A stretch of DNA of 64,000 nucleotides from Neptunicella sp048268085 (GTDB lineage Bacteria; Pseudomonadota; Gammaproteobacteria; Enterobacterales; Alteromonadaceae), in the NCBI RefSeq assembly GCF_048268085.1, contig NZ_JBLWWF010000004.1, forward strand, positions 186,001 through 250,000. Direction: 5' to 3'. The notes under the pieces were generated by a model. The model was not told where the DNA came from and did not search any database. It was given only the letters and a program-made list of their open reading frames with translations. This document shows positions 9,052 to 18,351 of this stretch, one piece after another. Both the position numbers and the translations under genes were made by a program. Position 1 is the stretch's first letter; every line of letters starts with the position of its first letter.

Positions 9052-9948
9052 CTATTTTAATGTTTTACTCAATTCCAATAATCCATACAGCAACATGGCT
9101 TTATTAATACCGCTATTCTGCAGTTGCTGCATCACCCGGACGCAGCGCTGATTCAACTGCCAACCGGTTTCGTGCTGCTCCTCAGTTAATTGAGGCATCT
9201 TTTGTTTTAACCAAAACTGTAGCCAACTGACCACCATGGCTATATCTTGCTGCCATGCATTAGCCAGTTGCCAACTATTCACCTGCTGTTGCTGTAGCGC
9301 CTGTAACTGCTGATTAAATTCGCTGTAGCTTAAGCCTTCGTCCTGCTGTAACAGATTGAGGGCCCGCAATGGTGCGCCACCACACAACTGCAGCATCGCT
9401 AACACATCACCTTGCGCGCCCTGTTCGGCTAACCAATTAAGCGCTATGGATTGCTCTGGCGCACATAATTTAATTTTTTCACAACGACTGATAATTGTGG
9501 GCAAAAAACGTTGTGGCTGACTGGTAACAAGCAAAATAGTGGTTCGCGAGGTCGGTTCTTCCAAGGTTTTTAACAATGCATTGGCACTGGCCTGATTAAG
9601 ATCTTCAGCCTGATAAATAATCAATACTTTCTCACCGGACAATTGAGCCGTTTTGCTCAAGGCTTGAATTGCCTCTCGAATTTGATCAACCCCAATCTGA
9701 GTTTTTTCTTTACGTACCTGAATAAGATCCGGGTGATTGTCCGCCTTGCGCAATAAGCAGGCCTGGCATTCTCCACAAGGCTTATCGGAAAGTTTATTAT
9801 TGCACAGCAGGTAGGCCGCCAATTCTTGCGCAAACTGTGCTTTACCTATCCCTTCCACACCTTGCAAGATCAAACCATGGTGCAAGCTTTGCTTAGCCAC
9901 TCGCTGACAAAGTTGCTGATAAACTTGGGTTAACCAGGGATATAACAC
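9052..9948 (-). CDS. holB: DNA polymerase III delta-prime subunit
   Basis: HolB is the rigid stator of the clamp loader that places the beta clamp on DNA. The 298-residue product has a modified P-loop GVEGIGKA at residues 30-37 and a zinc module with Cys49, Cys58, Cys61 and Cys64. The sensor/arginine-finger region is ISRCEKIKL, and ANALLKTLEEP is well conserved. It starts with GTG that overlaps the tmk stop by one base (TAGTG), indicating translational coupling. No pilZ gene follows holB here, unlike in Pseudomonas; tatD follows directly. Confidence 0.95.
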   Translation of the reverse strand: MLYPWLTQVYQQLCQRVAKQSLHHGLILQGVEGIGKAQFAQELAAYLLCNNKLSDKPCGECQACLLRKADNHPDLIQVRKEKTQIGVDQIREAIQALSKTAQLSGEKVLIIYQAEDLNQASANALLKTLEEPTSRTTILLVTSQPQRFLPTIISRCEKIKLCAPEQSIALNWLAEQGAQGDVLAMLQLCGGAPLRALNLLQQDEGLSYSEFNQQLQALQQQQVNSWQLANAWQQDIAMVVSWLQFWLKQKMPQLTEEQHETGWQLNQRCVRVMQQLQNSGINKAMLLYGLLELSKTLK

Positions 9949-10574
9949 TAGTATTTTTCCAAAAAGTGGTTAATGGTCGCTGCAATAGCCTGATGTACCT
10001 GCTCCATCGGCTGCATGGTATCGATTACCACCGCATTGGGATCATCAGCACATAACTGTAAATAACGCTCGCGGGTGCGTTCAAAAAAACTAATATCTTC
10101 TTGCTCGATACGATCCAGTTCCCCCCGGCCTCGCGCTCTGGCTAATCCAGTCGTTGGTTCGACATCCAGATAAAGAGTTAAGTTTGGTTTAAATCCTTTT
10201 AACGTAATACCTCTAAGGGGTTCAATCATGGAATCTGGAATTTGACGACCACCGCCCTGATAAGCGCGGGAAGACATATCATGTCGGTCGGCCAATACCC
10301 ATTGCCCTGCATCAAGTGCCGGTTTAATTACGTTATGGATCAACTGGGCGCGAGCTGCGTACATTAATAATAACTCGGCCTCGACAGTAACGGTTTCATC
10401 TTGCCAATCCTGTTTAACACATGAACGGATTGCTTCTGCCATCGGTGTACCGCCAGGTTCACGGGTACAAACCAAGGTTTTCCCCGCTCGTTCGATGGCA
10501 TTTTTTATAATTGCCACTGCGCTGCTTTTACCCGCGCCTTCCAGCCCTTCAATAACAATAAATTGACCCGACAT
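9948..10574 (-). CDS. tmk: Thymidylate kinase
   Basis: The enzyme phosphorylates dTMP to dTDP for DNA synthesis. The 208-residue protein begins MSGQFIVIEG with the P-loop GLEGAGKS at residues 10-17. The DRHDMSSRAYQGGGR segment binds the nucleotide, and the LID region is RARGRGELDRIE. The gene lies 44 bp after mltG and overlaps holB by one base. This mltG-tmk-holB arrangement is standard in gammaproteobacteria. Confidence 0.96.
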   Translation of the reverse strand: MSGQFIVIEGLEGAGKSSAVAIIKNAIERAGKTLVCTREPGGTPMAEAIRSCVKQDWQDETVTVEAELLLMYAARAQLIHNVIKPALDAGQWVLADRHDMSSRAYQGGGRQIPDSMIEPLRGITLKGFKPNLTLYLDVEPTTGLARARGRGELDRIEQEDISFFERTRERYLQLCADDPNAVVIDTMQPMEQVHQAIAATINHFLEKY

Positions 10575-10618
10575 TGAGTTCCCTGATTATGTAATTAGTT
10601 TTATTTGTATACTGAAAC

Positions 10619-11611
10619 TTATTTTTTCAATTGATAGCGCCGCACTGCTAAATTGTGTTGTTCAAGCGTTTCGGAGAACTGATGACTACCATCTCCACGC
10701 GCCACAAAGTACAACTCTTCCGTCGCATCGGGATGCAACGCTGCATCGATAGCCAGTTTGCCAGGCATTGCAATAGGCGTTGGCGGTAGCCCTTTAATTT
10801 TGTATGTATTGTACGGGGTTAGCTGACGTAAGTCAGCCCGTTTGATGTTACCGTCAAAGTTATCACCCATACCATAGATTACCGTTGGATCAGTTTGTAA
10901 CCGCATATTCTGTTCCAGTCGATTAACAAATACCGCCGCTATCCGCGGTCTTTCTTCAGCAATGGCGGTTTCCTTCTCGATAATCGACGCCATAATCAGC
11001 GCCTCATAGGGAGACTGATAAGGTAGATTGCCTTGTCGTTGCGGCCAGACTTGTTGTAAATAATTTCGCATAGCCAGATAGGCTTGCTGAATAAGTTGCT
11101 GACGGGAATAGCCATCCGTAAACCAATACGTATCCGGCATTAACCAACCTTCCAGAGAGTCAGTTTGCAGATCCCATTGTTGAATAAGCTCAGGCTGAGA
11201 CGGGATATCACCACTTAAACGCGGTTCATCCTGTATTTGCCGTAGCCAGTCTTGCCAGCGCAATCCTTCAACCAAAGTAATAGAGAATTGCATTTCTTTG
11301 CCTTGGCGCATCATTTCCAATAAGGCTAACAAGGGCATATTGGCAGATACTTGATAAGTTCCGGATTTTATCGCCGCTAATTCCGGCTCCAGTTTAAATA
11401 ATACTTTTGACCATATCTGCTTTTTTAGTAATTGTTGATTAACTAACTGATTGATCAAGCCATGAGCGGTTTGACCTTTTTTAACGTTAATAATCATTGG
11501 TTGAGGGTTGGCCAGAGCGGAATATTTATAATTTCGATATTCAATACTAAGCAATTGTGCGCCAATCAACACCAGTACCATCAACAACAATAACAGTTTA
11601 TTGCGACTCAT
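10619..11611 (-). CDS. mltG: Endolytic murein transglycosylase MltG
   Basis: MltG cleaves nascent peptidoglycan strands at the inner membrane and probably ends glycan elongation. The 330-residue product has one N-terminal membrane anchor (residues about 5-22), a LysM-like region, and the YceG catalytic domain. The catalytic glutamate is Glu212 in ASIIEKETA. The downstream LQTDPTVIYG and LPPTPIAMPG segments are family signatures. It overlaps the pabC stop by four bases (ATGA), so the two are translationally coupled. Confidence 0.95.
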   Translation of the reverse strand: MSRNKLLLLLMVLVLIGAQLLSIEYRNYKYSALANPQPMIINVKKGQTAHGLINQLVNQQLLKKQIWSKVLFKLEPELAAIKSGTYQVSANMPLLALLEMMRQGKEMQFSITLVEGLRWQDWLRQIQDEPRLSGDIPSQPELIQQWDLQTDSLEGWLMPDTYWFTDGYSRQQLIQQAYLAMRNYLQQVWPQRQGNLPYQSPYEALIMASIIEKETAIAEERPRIAAVFVNRLEQNMRLQTDPTVIYGMGDNFDGNIKRADLRQLTPYNTYKIKGLPPTPIAMPGKLAIDAALHPDATEELYFVARGDGSHQFSETLEQHNLAVRRYQLKK

Positions 11612-12402
11612 TGATTAAACCACTGCTGTAACTGTCGGCTATGTTCAATCCTGAGGTCACGCTGTTGAAATCGTTTTACGGGCACGATTTTCATCAAAGT
11701 ATTGCAGATAAACACCTCCGTCGCTTGAGATAATAATTGATAACTAGCGCAAATTTGCTGAACGGGTATACCTTGTTGCTGCATTCTTTCCATGATGCGA
11801 TTTCGCATAATTCCCTCCACACCAGCGTTATCAAGCTGTGGGGTAAACCAGATCCCCTGTTGTCGCCAAAACAGGTTTGACGCGCTGGTTTCAATCATAT
11901 TACCGTCAATATCACACACTAATACATCATCAATATCAGTGGCGAAGGACTGTTTAATCAAGACCTGTTCCAGACGATTTAGATGCTTAATACCGGCTAA
12001 TTGAGGTTGTTTGGCTAATCTGGTCTCGGATAATCCCAGCACAATGCCATTTTGCTGCCACTGAGCATAATGTGCCGGTTTGGCGTGTACCGATAACATA
12101 TAACGAGGGTGTTGTGGCTCAGGACAGCTATAACCTCGTCCACCACTACCGCGGCTGAGGATTATTTTAATCACCGCATCAGGATGTTGCAGCGCAAGTT
12201 GCTGAACCTGCTGGTCTAGCGGCTGCCACTGATTGAAATCAATTTGCAGGGCAATACAACTGTCTTTTAGGCGTTGTAAATGTTGTGACCAGAATTCGAC
12301 CAGACCTTTACTGACAGCCATCGTAGTAAAACAGCCATCTCCGTATTGAACTGCTCGGTCATCGATAGGTAGAAGTGCACTGGCGGTTCCATTAACAATC
12401 AT
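11608..12402 (-). CDS. pabC: Aminodeoxychorismate lyase
   Basis: PabC is a pyridoxal-phosphate enzyme that releases pyruvate from 4-amino-4-deoxychorismate to give p-aminobenzoate for folate synthesis. The 264-residue product has the fold-type IV start DRAVQYGDGCFTTM. The putative Schiff-base lysine is Lys139 (GIKHLNRLEQ), and the phosphate-cradle region is MIETSASNLFW. It sits between fabF and mltG as in E. coli. A terminator hairpin separates it from fabF, so it may have its own promoter or depend on read-through. Confidence 0.92.
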   Translation of the reverse strand: MIVNGTASALLPIDDRAVQYGDGCFTTMAVSKGLVEFWSQHLQRLKDSCIALQIDFNQWQPLDQQVQQLALQHPDAVIKIILSRGSGGRGYSCPEPQHPRYMLSVHAKPAHYAQWQQNGIVLGLSETRLAKQPQLAGIKHLNRLEQVLIKQSFATDIDDVLVCDIDGNMIETSASNLFWRQQGIWFTPQLDNAGVEGIMRNRIMERMQQQGIPVQQICASYQLLSQATEVFICNTLMKIVPVKRFQQRDLRIEHSRQLQQWFNQ

Positions 12403-12409
12403 ATAAATA

Positions 12410-12433
12410 AAAGCCCGTGTTAAAACGGGCTTT
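12410..12433 (-). terminator. Intrinsic terminator between fabF and pabC
   Basis: A 9-bp stem (AAAGCCCGT / ACGGGCTTT) with a 6-base loop lies just after the fabF stop. On the minus strand it is followed by a T-rich tract. It probably attenuates transcription from fabF into pabC, whose start codon begins eight bases further on. Confidence 0.8.
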
Positions 12434-12444
12434 ATTAAATCAGG

Positions 12445-13683
12445 TTAAATCTTTTTAAACAACAATGAACCGTTGGTTCCACCAAAACCAAACGAATTAC
12501 ATAACGCATATTCGAGTTTTACGTCACGAGCGGTATGAGCAACATAATCCAGATCACAGCCTTCACCGGGATTATCCAAATTAATAGTCGGTGGTGCCAC
12601 CTGATCTTGTAAGGCTAGCGCGGTGAAAATGGCTTCAATCGCACCTGCGGCTCCAAGCAAATGCCCGGTCATGGATTTAGTTGAACTTACCAATACAGAA
12701 CTGGCAGCCGCCCCAAATACTGACTTAACCGCTTGTGTCTCGGCAATATCACCTGCCGGAGTTGAGGTACCGTGAGCATTGATATAACCAATTTTATCAA
12801 CAGAAACCTTGGCATCATTTAGCGTGTTAATCATCGCATCAGCAGCGCCAGCACCATTTTCCGGTGGTGAAGTCATATGATACGCATCACCACTCATTCC
12901 AAATCCGACTAGCTCTGCATATATTTTGGCACCACGAGCTTTGGCATGTTCATACTCTTCAAGCATGACCACCCCAGCCCCTTCACCCATAACAAATCCA
13001 TCGCGATCTTTATCCCAGGGACGACTGGCCGCTTGAGGATCATCATTACGGGCCGACAGTGCTCTTGCGGCGGCAAATCCACCTAAGCCCAATGGCGTAA
13101 TGGATGCTTCAGCGCCACCGGCTAACATCATATCGGCATCACCATAGGCGATCGTTCTGGCCCCAATCCCGATATTATGCACACCAGTTGTACAAGCGGT
13201 TACAATATTCAAATTTGGGCCTTTTAGGCCTTCCATTATCGACAAAAAACCGGAAATCATATTGGTGATAGTCGACGGCACAAAAAAGGGTGATATTTTG
13301 CGAGGACCGCTTTGTTTAAGTTTATCGTGATTGGCTTCAATCAAACCTAACCCGCCAATACCGGATCCGATGGCCACCCCTATACGTTTGGCATTTTGTT
13401 CTGTTACTTCAATACCCGAATCAGCCAGCGCCTGTTTACCCGCCGCGATACCGTACTGAATAAACAAATCCATTTTCTTGGTTTCTTTCTTGGGGATGTA
13501 ATCTTCTACATTAAAGTCTTTTAATGAACCGGCAAAGTGAGTGGAAAACTCGCTGGTATCAAAATAACGAATTTCATCAATTCCGCTTTGACCATTGAGA
13601 ACCGCTCGCCACGTTGATTGGGTATCGTTACCTAAAGGTGAAAGCATGCCAAGACCAGTTAAAACAACACGTCGTTTAGACAC
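12445..13683 (-). CDS. fabF: Beta-ketoacyl-ACP synthase II
   Basis: FabF condenses malonyl-ACP with acyl-ACP in fatty-acid elongation, including the temperature-sensitive step to C18:1. The 412-residue protein starts at GTG 13683 (MSKRRVVLTGLGMLSPLGN), preceded by GGAGG six bases upstream. This start matches E. coli FabF (413 residues). The active site is Cys164 (TACTTGVHN), with histidines in NAHGTSTPAGD and STKSMTGHLLG. An upstream in-frame ATG at 13704 was rejected. It follows acpP but is separated from it by a terminator and 203 bp. Confidence 0.96.
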   Translation of the reverse strand: MSKRRVVLTGLGMLSPLGNDTQSTWRAVLNGQSGIDEIRYFDTSEFSTHFAGSLKDFNVEDYIPKKETKKMDLFIQYGIAAGKQALADSGIEVTEQNAKRIGVAIGSGIGGLGLIEANHDKLKQSGPRKISPFFVPSTITNMISGFLSIMEGLKGPNLNIVTACTTGVHNIGIGARTIAYGDADMMLAGGAEASITPLGLGGFAAARALSARNDDPQAASRPWDKDRDGFVMGEGAGVVMLEEYEHAKARGAKIYAELVGFGMSGDAYHMTSPPENGAGAADAMINTLNDAKVSVDKIGYINAHGTSTPAGDIAETQAVKSVFGAAASSVLVSSTKSMTGHLLGAAGAIEAIFTALALQDQVAPPTINLDNPGEGCDLDYVAHTARDVKLEYALCNSFGFGGTNGSLLFKKI

Positions 13684-13852
13684 GTTAGCCTCCGTTATAC
13701 GCAAATATTGGGTGAGTGTAATTCATAATTTACCGACGCGTTCCGCTAGTACAACAATAAATGTGTCCATTGAACTTCTTCAACCTCGCGATATTTTTGT
13801 AACAACAAATAACCGCAATGGAAAACATGACCGGATTAAACTGAGTGGAAAT

Positions 13853-13878
13853 AAAACGGCTCAGATTTGAGCCGTTTT
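13853..13878 (-). terminator. Intrinsic terminator after acpP
   Basis: An 11-bp perfect stem (AAAACGGCTCA / TGAGCCGTTTT) with a GATT-type 4-base loop begins eight bases after the acpP stop. T runs are present on both strands. This fits abundant monocistronic acpP mRNA with partial read-through to fabF. Confidence 0.85.
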
Positions 13879-13886
13879 TAGGGTAA

Positions 13887-14126
13887 TTAAGCGTCTTTGT
13901 GAGCGTTAATATAGTCAATCGCTGACTGAACGGTAGTGATTTTCTCAGCTTCTTCGTCAGGAATTTCAGTATCAAACTCTTCTTCCAAAGCCATTACTAA
14001 TTCTACTGTATCTAAGGAGTCAGCTCCCAAATCATCAACAAAAGAGGCTTCTGATTTTACTTCTTCTTCTTTAACACCCAATTGTTCAACTATGATCTTG
14101 ATTACGCGTTCTTCGATATTGCTCAT
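13887..14126 (-). CDS. acpP: Acyl carrier protein
   Basis: AcpP carries growing acyl chains on a phosphopantetheine arm. The 79-residue acidic protein is nearly identical to E. coli AcpP. It has the modification site Ser37 in DDLGADSLDTVELVMALEEE-like context and the ending TTVQSAIDYINAHK. It is flanked by a candidate promoter upstream and a strong terminator downstream, so it can be expressed at a higher level than its neighbours. Confidence 0.98.
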   Translation of the reverse strand: MSNIEERVIKIIVEQLGVKEEEVKSEASFVDDLGADSLDTVELVMALEEEFDTEIPDEEAEKITTVQSAIDYINAHKDA

Positions 14127-14177
14127 AATAATTCTCGTTATACCTCAAAAATAAGGCTACTTGTTAAAGTGGCGGGT

Positions 14178-14206
14178 AGTGTATTCACCCTAACCAATCC
14201 TTGCAA
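14178..14206 (-). promoter_or_regulatory. Candidate sigma-70 promoter for acpP
   Basis: On the minus strand, TTGCAA (14201-14206) and TACACT (14178-14183) are separated by exactly 17 bp, about 50 bp upstream of acpP. Each hexamer matches four of six consensus bases. The fabG-acpP gap is 163 bp, long enough for a promoter, as is known in E. coli. Confidence 0.4.
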
Positions 14207-14289
14207 GTCAGTGACTCGATTTTTTGGCTGGTCGAACCACAAATTAACATATTTTGTTAAATATGCACTCAATTTTATAACCGTTTAGG

Positions 14290-15024
14290 TTAATTCATGT
14301 ACATGCCACCATTCACATGCAAGGTTTCACCGGTAATATAACCAGCCATATCCGATGCAAGGAATGTGACAGCAGCTGCAATTTCTTTAGGATCACCTAA
14401 CCGATTGGCAGGAATATCTTTAAAAATCGCATCTTTTTGTTCATCTGTTAGCGACTGAGTCATATCGGTATCGATAAATCCCGGTGCGACAACATTAACC
14501 GTAATACCGCGCGAAGCAACTTCGCGAGCCATGGATTTACTAAAACCAATGACTCCGGCTTTGGCTGCAGCATAATTTGCCTGTCCAGCATTACCAGCGG
14601 ACCCTACTACTGAACCAATATTAATAATGCGGCCATAACGTTTTTTCATCATGCCTCGTAATACTGCCTTGGATAATTTAAAAATGGAAGTAAGGTTAGT
14701 CTGAATAATATCCATCCACTCCTCATCTTTCATTCGCATCAATAGGTTATCACGAGTTATTCCAGCATTATTAACCAGAATATCGATTTCTCCATATTGA
14801 GCTTTTATATCATCCAATACTTGTTGGATTGAATCCGCATCGGTGACATTTAATGCCATACCGGTACCCTTATCGCCTATATAGTCAGCGATAACCTTCG
14901 CGCCATTCTCAGTCGTGGCAGTACCGATGACCGTTGCACCTTGTGCAACGAGTGACTCAGCAATGGCTTTACCTATTCCCCGGCTAGCACCGGTTACTAA
15001 AGCAACCTTATCTGTAAAATTCAT
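14290..15024 (-). CDS. fabG: 3-oxoacyl-ACP reductase FabG
   Basis: FabG reduces beta-ketoacyl-ACP with NADPH. The 244-residue short-chain dehydrogenase has the cofactor motif TGASRGIGKA and the NNAG motif (residues 85-88). The catalytic triad is Ser138, Tyr151 and Lys155 (YAAAK). The C-terminal GYITGETLHVNGGMYM is typical. It lies five bases after fabD and upstream of acpP in the canonical order. Confidence 0.97.
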   Translation of the reverse strand: MNFTDKVALVTGASRGIGKAIAESLVAQGATVIGTATTENGAKVIADYIGDKGTGMALNVTDADSIQQVLDDIKAQYGEIDILVNNAGITRDNLLMRMKDEEWMDIIQTNLTSIFKLSKAVLRGMMKKRYGRIINIGSVVGSAGNAGQANYAAAKAGVIGFSKSMAREVASRGITVNVVAPGFIDTDMTQSLTDEQKDAIFKDIPANRLGDPKEIAAAVTFLASDMAGYITGETLHVNGGMYMN

Positions 15025-15029
15025 CTTAA

Positions 15030-15959
15030 TTAGTTTCCTTGTTTTAAAACGGCTTCTAAGGTTTCAACGGTGTTTACCGCATTGCATTGTACTGATGAAT
15101 CAATACGTTTACCCAAACCACTTAATACTTTACCCGGCCCCATTTCAAAATGTTCAGTAACGCCCATGCTGGCTAAAGACTGAACGGTTTCGGTCCAACG
15201 AACCGGACTGTATAACTGTCTTACTAATGCGTTTTTGATTTTTTCCGGAGACACTTCTTGCGACACGTCAACGTTATTTATCACTGGGACGTGTGGTGAA
15301 CTGAACTCAATATTTGCCAGAACTTTTTCAAGTTGTTCCGCTGCCGGTATCATCAAAGCGCAGTGAGAAGGAACACTGACAGGCAATGGCAAAGCCCGCT
15401 TGGCTCCGGCTTCTTTACATAATGCTCCTGCCCGCTCCACGGCTTCAGCGTGACCGGCAATGACCACCTGTCCCGGTGAATTAAAGTTTACCGCAGAAAC
15501 CACCTGTTGCTCGGCGGCCTGTTCACAGCATTCAATTACTTTAGCATCATCCAAACCAATAATAGCAAACATGCCTCCCACACCAGCAGGAACAGCTTGT
15601 TGCATAAATTGCCCACGTTGCTCAACTAATTTAATCGCATCAGCAAAATTGATCACTCCAGCGCAAACCAATGCGGAATATTCACCTAAACTGTGACCCG
15701 CTAAATATTCAGGTTTACGACCATTTAAAGTATTCCATACTCGCCAGATCGCCACGCTAGATGCCAATAACGCTGGCTGGGTAATATGAGTTGCATTCAA
15801 CTCTTCTGCCGGCCCCTGCTCAACCCGTTGCCATAAATCATAACCAAGTACGTCGCTGGCCTCGGCAAAACACTGTTTTATTTCACCATATTGACTGGCA
15901 AGGTCGGCTAACATACCGACGGACTGCGACCCCTGACCGGGAAACACAAATGCTTGCAT
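15030..15959 (-). CDS. fabD: Malonyl-CoA:ACP transacylase
   Basis: FabD loads malonyl groups from CoA onto ACP. The 309-residue product starts MQAFVFPGQGSQSVGM with AGGAGA nine bases upstream. The nucleophile is Ser90 in GHSLGEYSAL, and the catalytic histidine lies in PVSVPSHCALM. A start at 16013 was rejected since it lacks a ribosome-binding site and has a poor N-terminus. The 165 bp between fabD and fabH contain an unusual nested inverted repeat. Confidence 0.96.
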   Translation of the reverse strand: MQAFVFPGQGSQSVGMLADLASQYGEIKQCFAEASDVLGYDLWQRVEQGPAEELNATHITQPALLASSVAIWRVWNTLNGRKPEYLAGHSLGEYSALVCAGVINFADAIKLVEQRGQFMQQAVPAGVGGMFAIIGLDDAKVIECCEQAAEQQVVSAVNFNSPGQVVIAGHAEAVERAGALCKEAGAKRALPLPVSVPSHCALMIPAAEQLEKVLANIEFSSPHVPVINNVDVSQEVSPEKIKNALVRQLYSPVRWTETVQSLASMGVTEHFEMGPGKVLSGLGKRIDSSVQCNAVNTVETLEAVLKQGN

Positions 15960-16018
15960 AAAAAATCTCCTGATTACGCTATTTTTATACCCTTTACCCT
16001 TGAAACCGCACATTTATT

Positions 16019-16084
16019 GGCTGCACGCAAAGAACGCCAATCGCTTAGTAAACTAAGCTCACGGGATCTGATTCGTGTGCAGCC
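16019..16084. repeat. Nested inverted repeat between fabH and fabD
   Basis: An outer pair GGCTGCAC (16019-16026) and GTGCAGCC (16077-16084) can extend to ten pairs with one wobble. It encloses a small perfect hairpin GCTTAG-TAAA-CTAAGC (16043-16058). There is no T run. It may be a cis-acting RNA structure in the fab transcript, an attenuator, or a small dispersed repeat. Confidence 0.5.
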
Positions 16085-16124
16085 GTGGTGCAACTTCAAT
16101 GATTTTGAGTAAATAATAATAAAA

Positions 16125-17084
16125 TTAGTAACGAACTAGTGCCGATGCCCAGGTAAAACCACCACCAAAGGCTTCAAGTAAAAGGTTTTGTCCTCGCTTG
16201 ATGCGACCATCACGAATTGCAGTATCCAGCGCAGTAGGAACCGTCGCAGCAGAAGTATTGCCATATTGTTCCAAGGTCATGACGACTTGCTCCATCGGCA
16301 GTTCAAGCTTTTTGGCGGTCGCTTTAATAATACGGAAATTTGCCTGGTGGGGAACCAGCCAATCTAAATCGGATTTTTGCATATTATTGGCAGCCAATGT
16401 TTGCTCAACCACTTCACTAAGTTTGGTAACAGCGACTTTGAACACTTCATTGCCCTTCATCACTCCCCAGTTTTCATGTACAGACTGTTCTTTACCTCGT
16501 GTCGGATTTCCCACATAGAGTAAATCACCGTAGGAACCTGCAGCATGAATATGAGTCGATAAAATGCCGGGTTCTTCACTGGCTTCAATCAACGTAGCGC
16601 CCGCGCCATCACCAAACAAAATCACCATGGTGCGATCATAGGGATCGATTAAACGGGACAAACAGTCACTGCCGACCACCAAAATACGCTTGCACATACC
16701 TGATTTAATAAACTGATCAGCAACACTTAATGCATAGCAATAACCTGCACAGGCAGCAGCAATGTCGAAGGCAGGAATACCATCGAGTTGCATAATTTTT
16801 TGAATATCACAAGCGGCACTAGGCAATGATTTACCGTGACTGGTCGTTGCACACAGGATCATATCGATACTTTTAGGATCAATATCCGCAGCTTCAATCG
16901 CTTTTTGCGCCGCTTCTGCACCCATACTCGCTACGGTTTCATGCTCTCCAATAATGCGGCGCTGTTTGATACCGGTTCGATCTGTAATCCACTGATCACT
17001 GGTATCGACCATTTTTTCCAGATCTTCGTTAGTACGGATCTGACTAGGATAATAACTACCCGTGCCGATAATTTTTGAATACAT
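16125..17084 (-). CDS. fabH: Beta-ketoacyl-ACP synthase III
   Basis: FabH starts fatty-acid synthesis by condensing acetyl-CoA with malonyl-ACP. The 319-residue protein begins MYSKIIGTGSYYPSQ. It has the catalytic Cys112 (AAACAGYCYAL), a histidine in VPHQANFRI and an asparagine in YGNTSAATVP. It sits between plsX and fabD as in E. coli. Confidence 0.97.
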   Translation of the reverse strand: MYSKIIGTGSYYPSQIRTNEDLEKMVDTSDQWITDRTGIKQRRIIGEHETVASMGAEAAQKAIEAADIDPKSIDMILCATTSHGKSLPSAACDIQKIMQLDGIPAFDIAAACAGYCYALSVADQFIKSGMCKRILVVGSDCLSRLIDPYDRTMVILFGDGAGATLIEASEEPGILSTHIHAAGSYGDLLYVGNPTRGKEQSVHENWGVMKGNEVFKVAVTKLSEVVEQTLAANNMQKSDLDWLVPHQANFRIIKATAKKLELPMEQVVMTLEQYGNTSAATVPTALDTAIRDGRIKRGQNLLLEAFGGGFTWASALVRY

Positions 17085-17140
17085 ACTGGGGGATTTTCCT
17101 TATTGTCGACTGGCTTGGCTGTCCAATAATGAAAACAAAC

Positions 17141-18160
17141 TTAGCCTAGTGCAATTTCTATTTTATCTTTTATTTTAGTTGGAACTTGTCTGGATATTTC
17201 CTGGGTCGCTTCGCGAATGGCGTATAAATAAGCTTCGCTGGAGGCATTTCCATGGCTCTTGACCACAATTCCGCGCAATCCTATCAGACTCGCACCGTTA
17301 TACTGGTCGGGGTTCACTCGTGAGTAGATTTTTTTTAGAAAAGGCAGGGTTAATTTGGCCATAATTTTACTTAACCAGTTTTTACCAGAGACTCTTTTTA
17401 CTTCACTGATAACTAGCTTGCCTAAGCCTTCACAGGCTTTTAAGGCAATGTTGCCAACAAATCCGTCAGTCACGACAACATCAGCTCGATTACTGAAAAT
17501 ATCATTACCTTCCAGATAACCAATATAATTAATACTTGGGGCTTCAGATAACAATTGAGCGGCATGTTTAACTCTGTCATTACCTTTAATTTGCTCCTCA
17601 CCCACATTTAATAGTGCGACACGAGGCTGGCTGATGCCCTCGACCTCTTCTGCCATCACCGCTCCCATTACCGCATATTGGAACAGAATCTCTGAGTTAC
17701 ACTCAACATTTGCTCCCAAATCTAGCAAATAGACTTTTTTATCGGTGATGGTCGGTAACGCCGTAACCAAAGCAGGACGATCAATACCTGGCAAGGTTTT
17801 TAATACATAGTACGCATTCATCATTAGCGCACCGGTATTTCCGGCACTGACACAAGCACCCGCTTTACCTTGCTCAACTAATTCTAGCGCCCTGCGCATA
17901 GATGAATCGGTTTTATTACGTATTGTCGCTGTAGGACGTTCATCCATTTCAACGATTTGAGTGCAATTTAGAAAGCTAATTTGATCTGAATAGGTAAAAT
18001 GATGCTCGGCTAAAATTTTCTCAATTTCAACCTGATTACCACATAGAATAACATGTAGAGAGGGATTTTCTTTCACTGCTGCAATTGCGGCAGGAACAGT
18101 AACAGGGGGGCCAAAATCCCCCCCCATTACATCTAACGCTATCGTTAGCGTAGTCAACAT
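17141..18160 (-). CDS. plsX: Phosphate acyltransferase PlsX
   Basis: PlsX converts acyl-ACP to acyl-phosphate, the donor for PlsY in phospholipid synthesis. The 339-residue protein carries the family start IALDVMGGDFGPPVTVPAA, the segment VSAGNTGALM, and VVTDGFVGNIALKACEG. It lies nine bases after rpmF and before fabH, the conserved order that links ribosome and membrane synthesis. No strong Shine-Dalgarno is visible, so translation may be coupled to rpmF. Confidence 0.96.
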   Translation of the reverse strand: MLTTLTIALDVMGGDFGPPVTVPAAIAAVKENPSLHVILCGNQVEIEKILAEHHFTYSDQISFLNCTQIVEMDERPTATIRNKTDSSMRRALELVEQGKAGACVSAGNTGALMMNAYYVLKTLPGIDRPALVTALPTITDKKVYLLDLGANVECNSEILFQYAVMGAVMAEEVEGISQPRVALLNVGEEQIKGNDRVKHAAQLLSEAPSINYIGYLEGNDIFSNRADVVVTDGFVGNIALKACEGLGKLVISEVKRVSGKNWLSKIMAKLTLPFLKKIYSRVNPDQYNGASLIGLRGIVVKSHGNASSEAYLYAIREATQEISRQVPTKIKDKIEIALG

Positions 18161-18169
18161 TGAGTTCGC

Positions 18170-18340
18170 TTAATCAGCGATAACCTTGTTGCCTTTATAG
18201 AAACCATCTGCTGTAACATGATGACGACGATGAGTCTCACCAGAGGTTGCATCAACAGACAAGGTTGCACCTGTCAAAGCATCATGCGAACGACGCATGC
18301 CACGCTTTGAACGAGTCTTACGATTCTTTTGTACCGCCAT
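18170..18340 (-). CDS. rpmF: 50S ribosomal protein L32
   Basis: The 56-residue product reads MAVQKNRKTRSKRGMRRSHD and ends NKVIAD. It has the basic N-terminus of L32 and a family-typical histidine-rich middle (THRRHHVTADG). The zinc cysteines found in some L32 proteins are absent, as in E. coli. An AGGAG ribosome-binding site precedes the ATG. It is 11 bp after yceD and 9 bp before plsX in the conserved operon. Confidence 0.97.
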   Translation of the reverse strand: MAVQKNRKTRSKRGMRRSHDALTGATLSVDATSGETHRRHHVTADGFYKGNKVIAD

Positions 18341-18351
18341 TTACCTTACTC

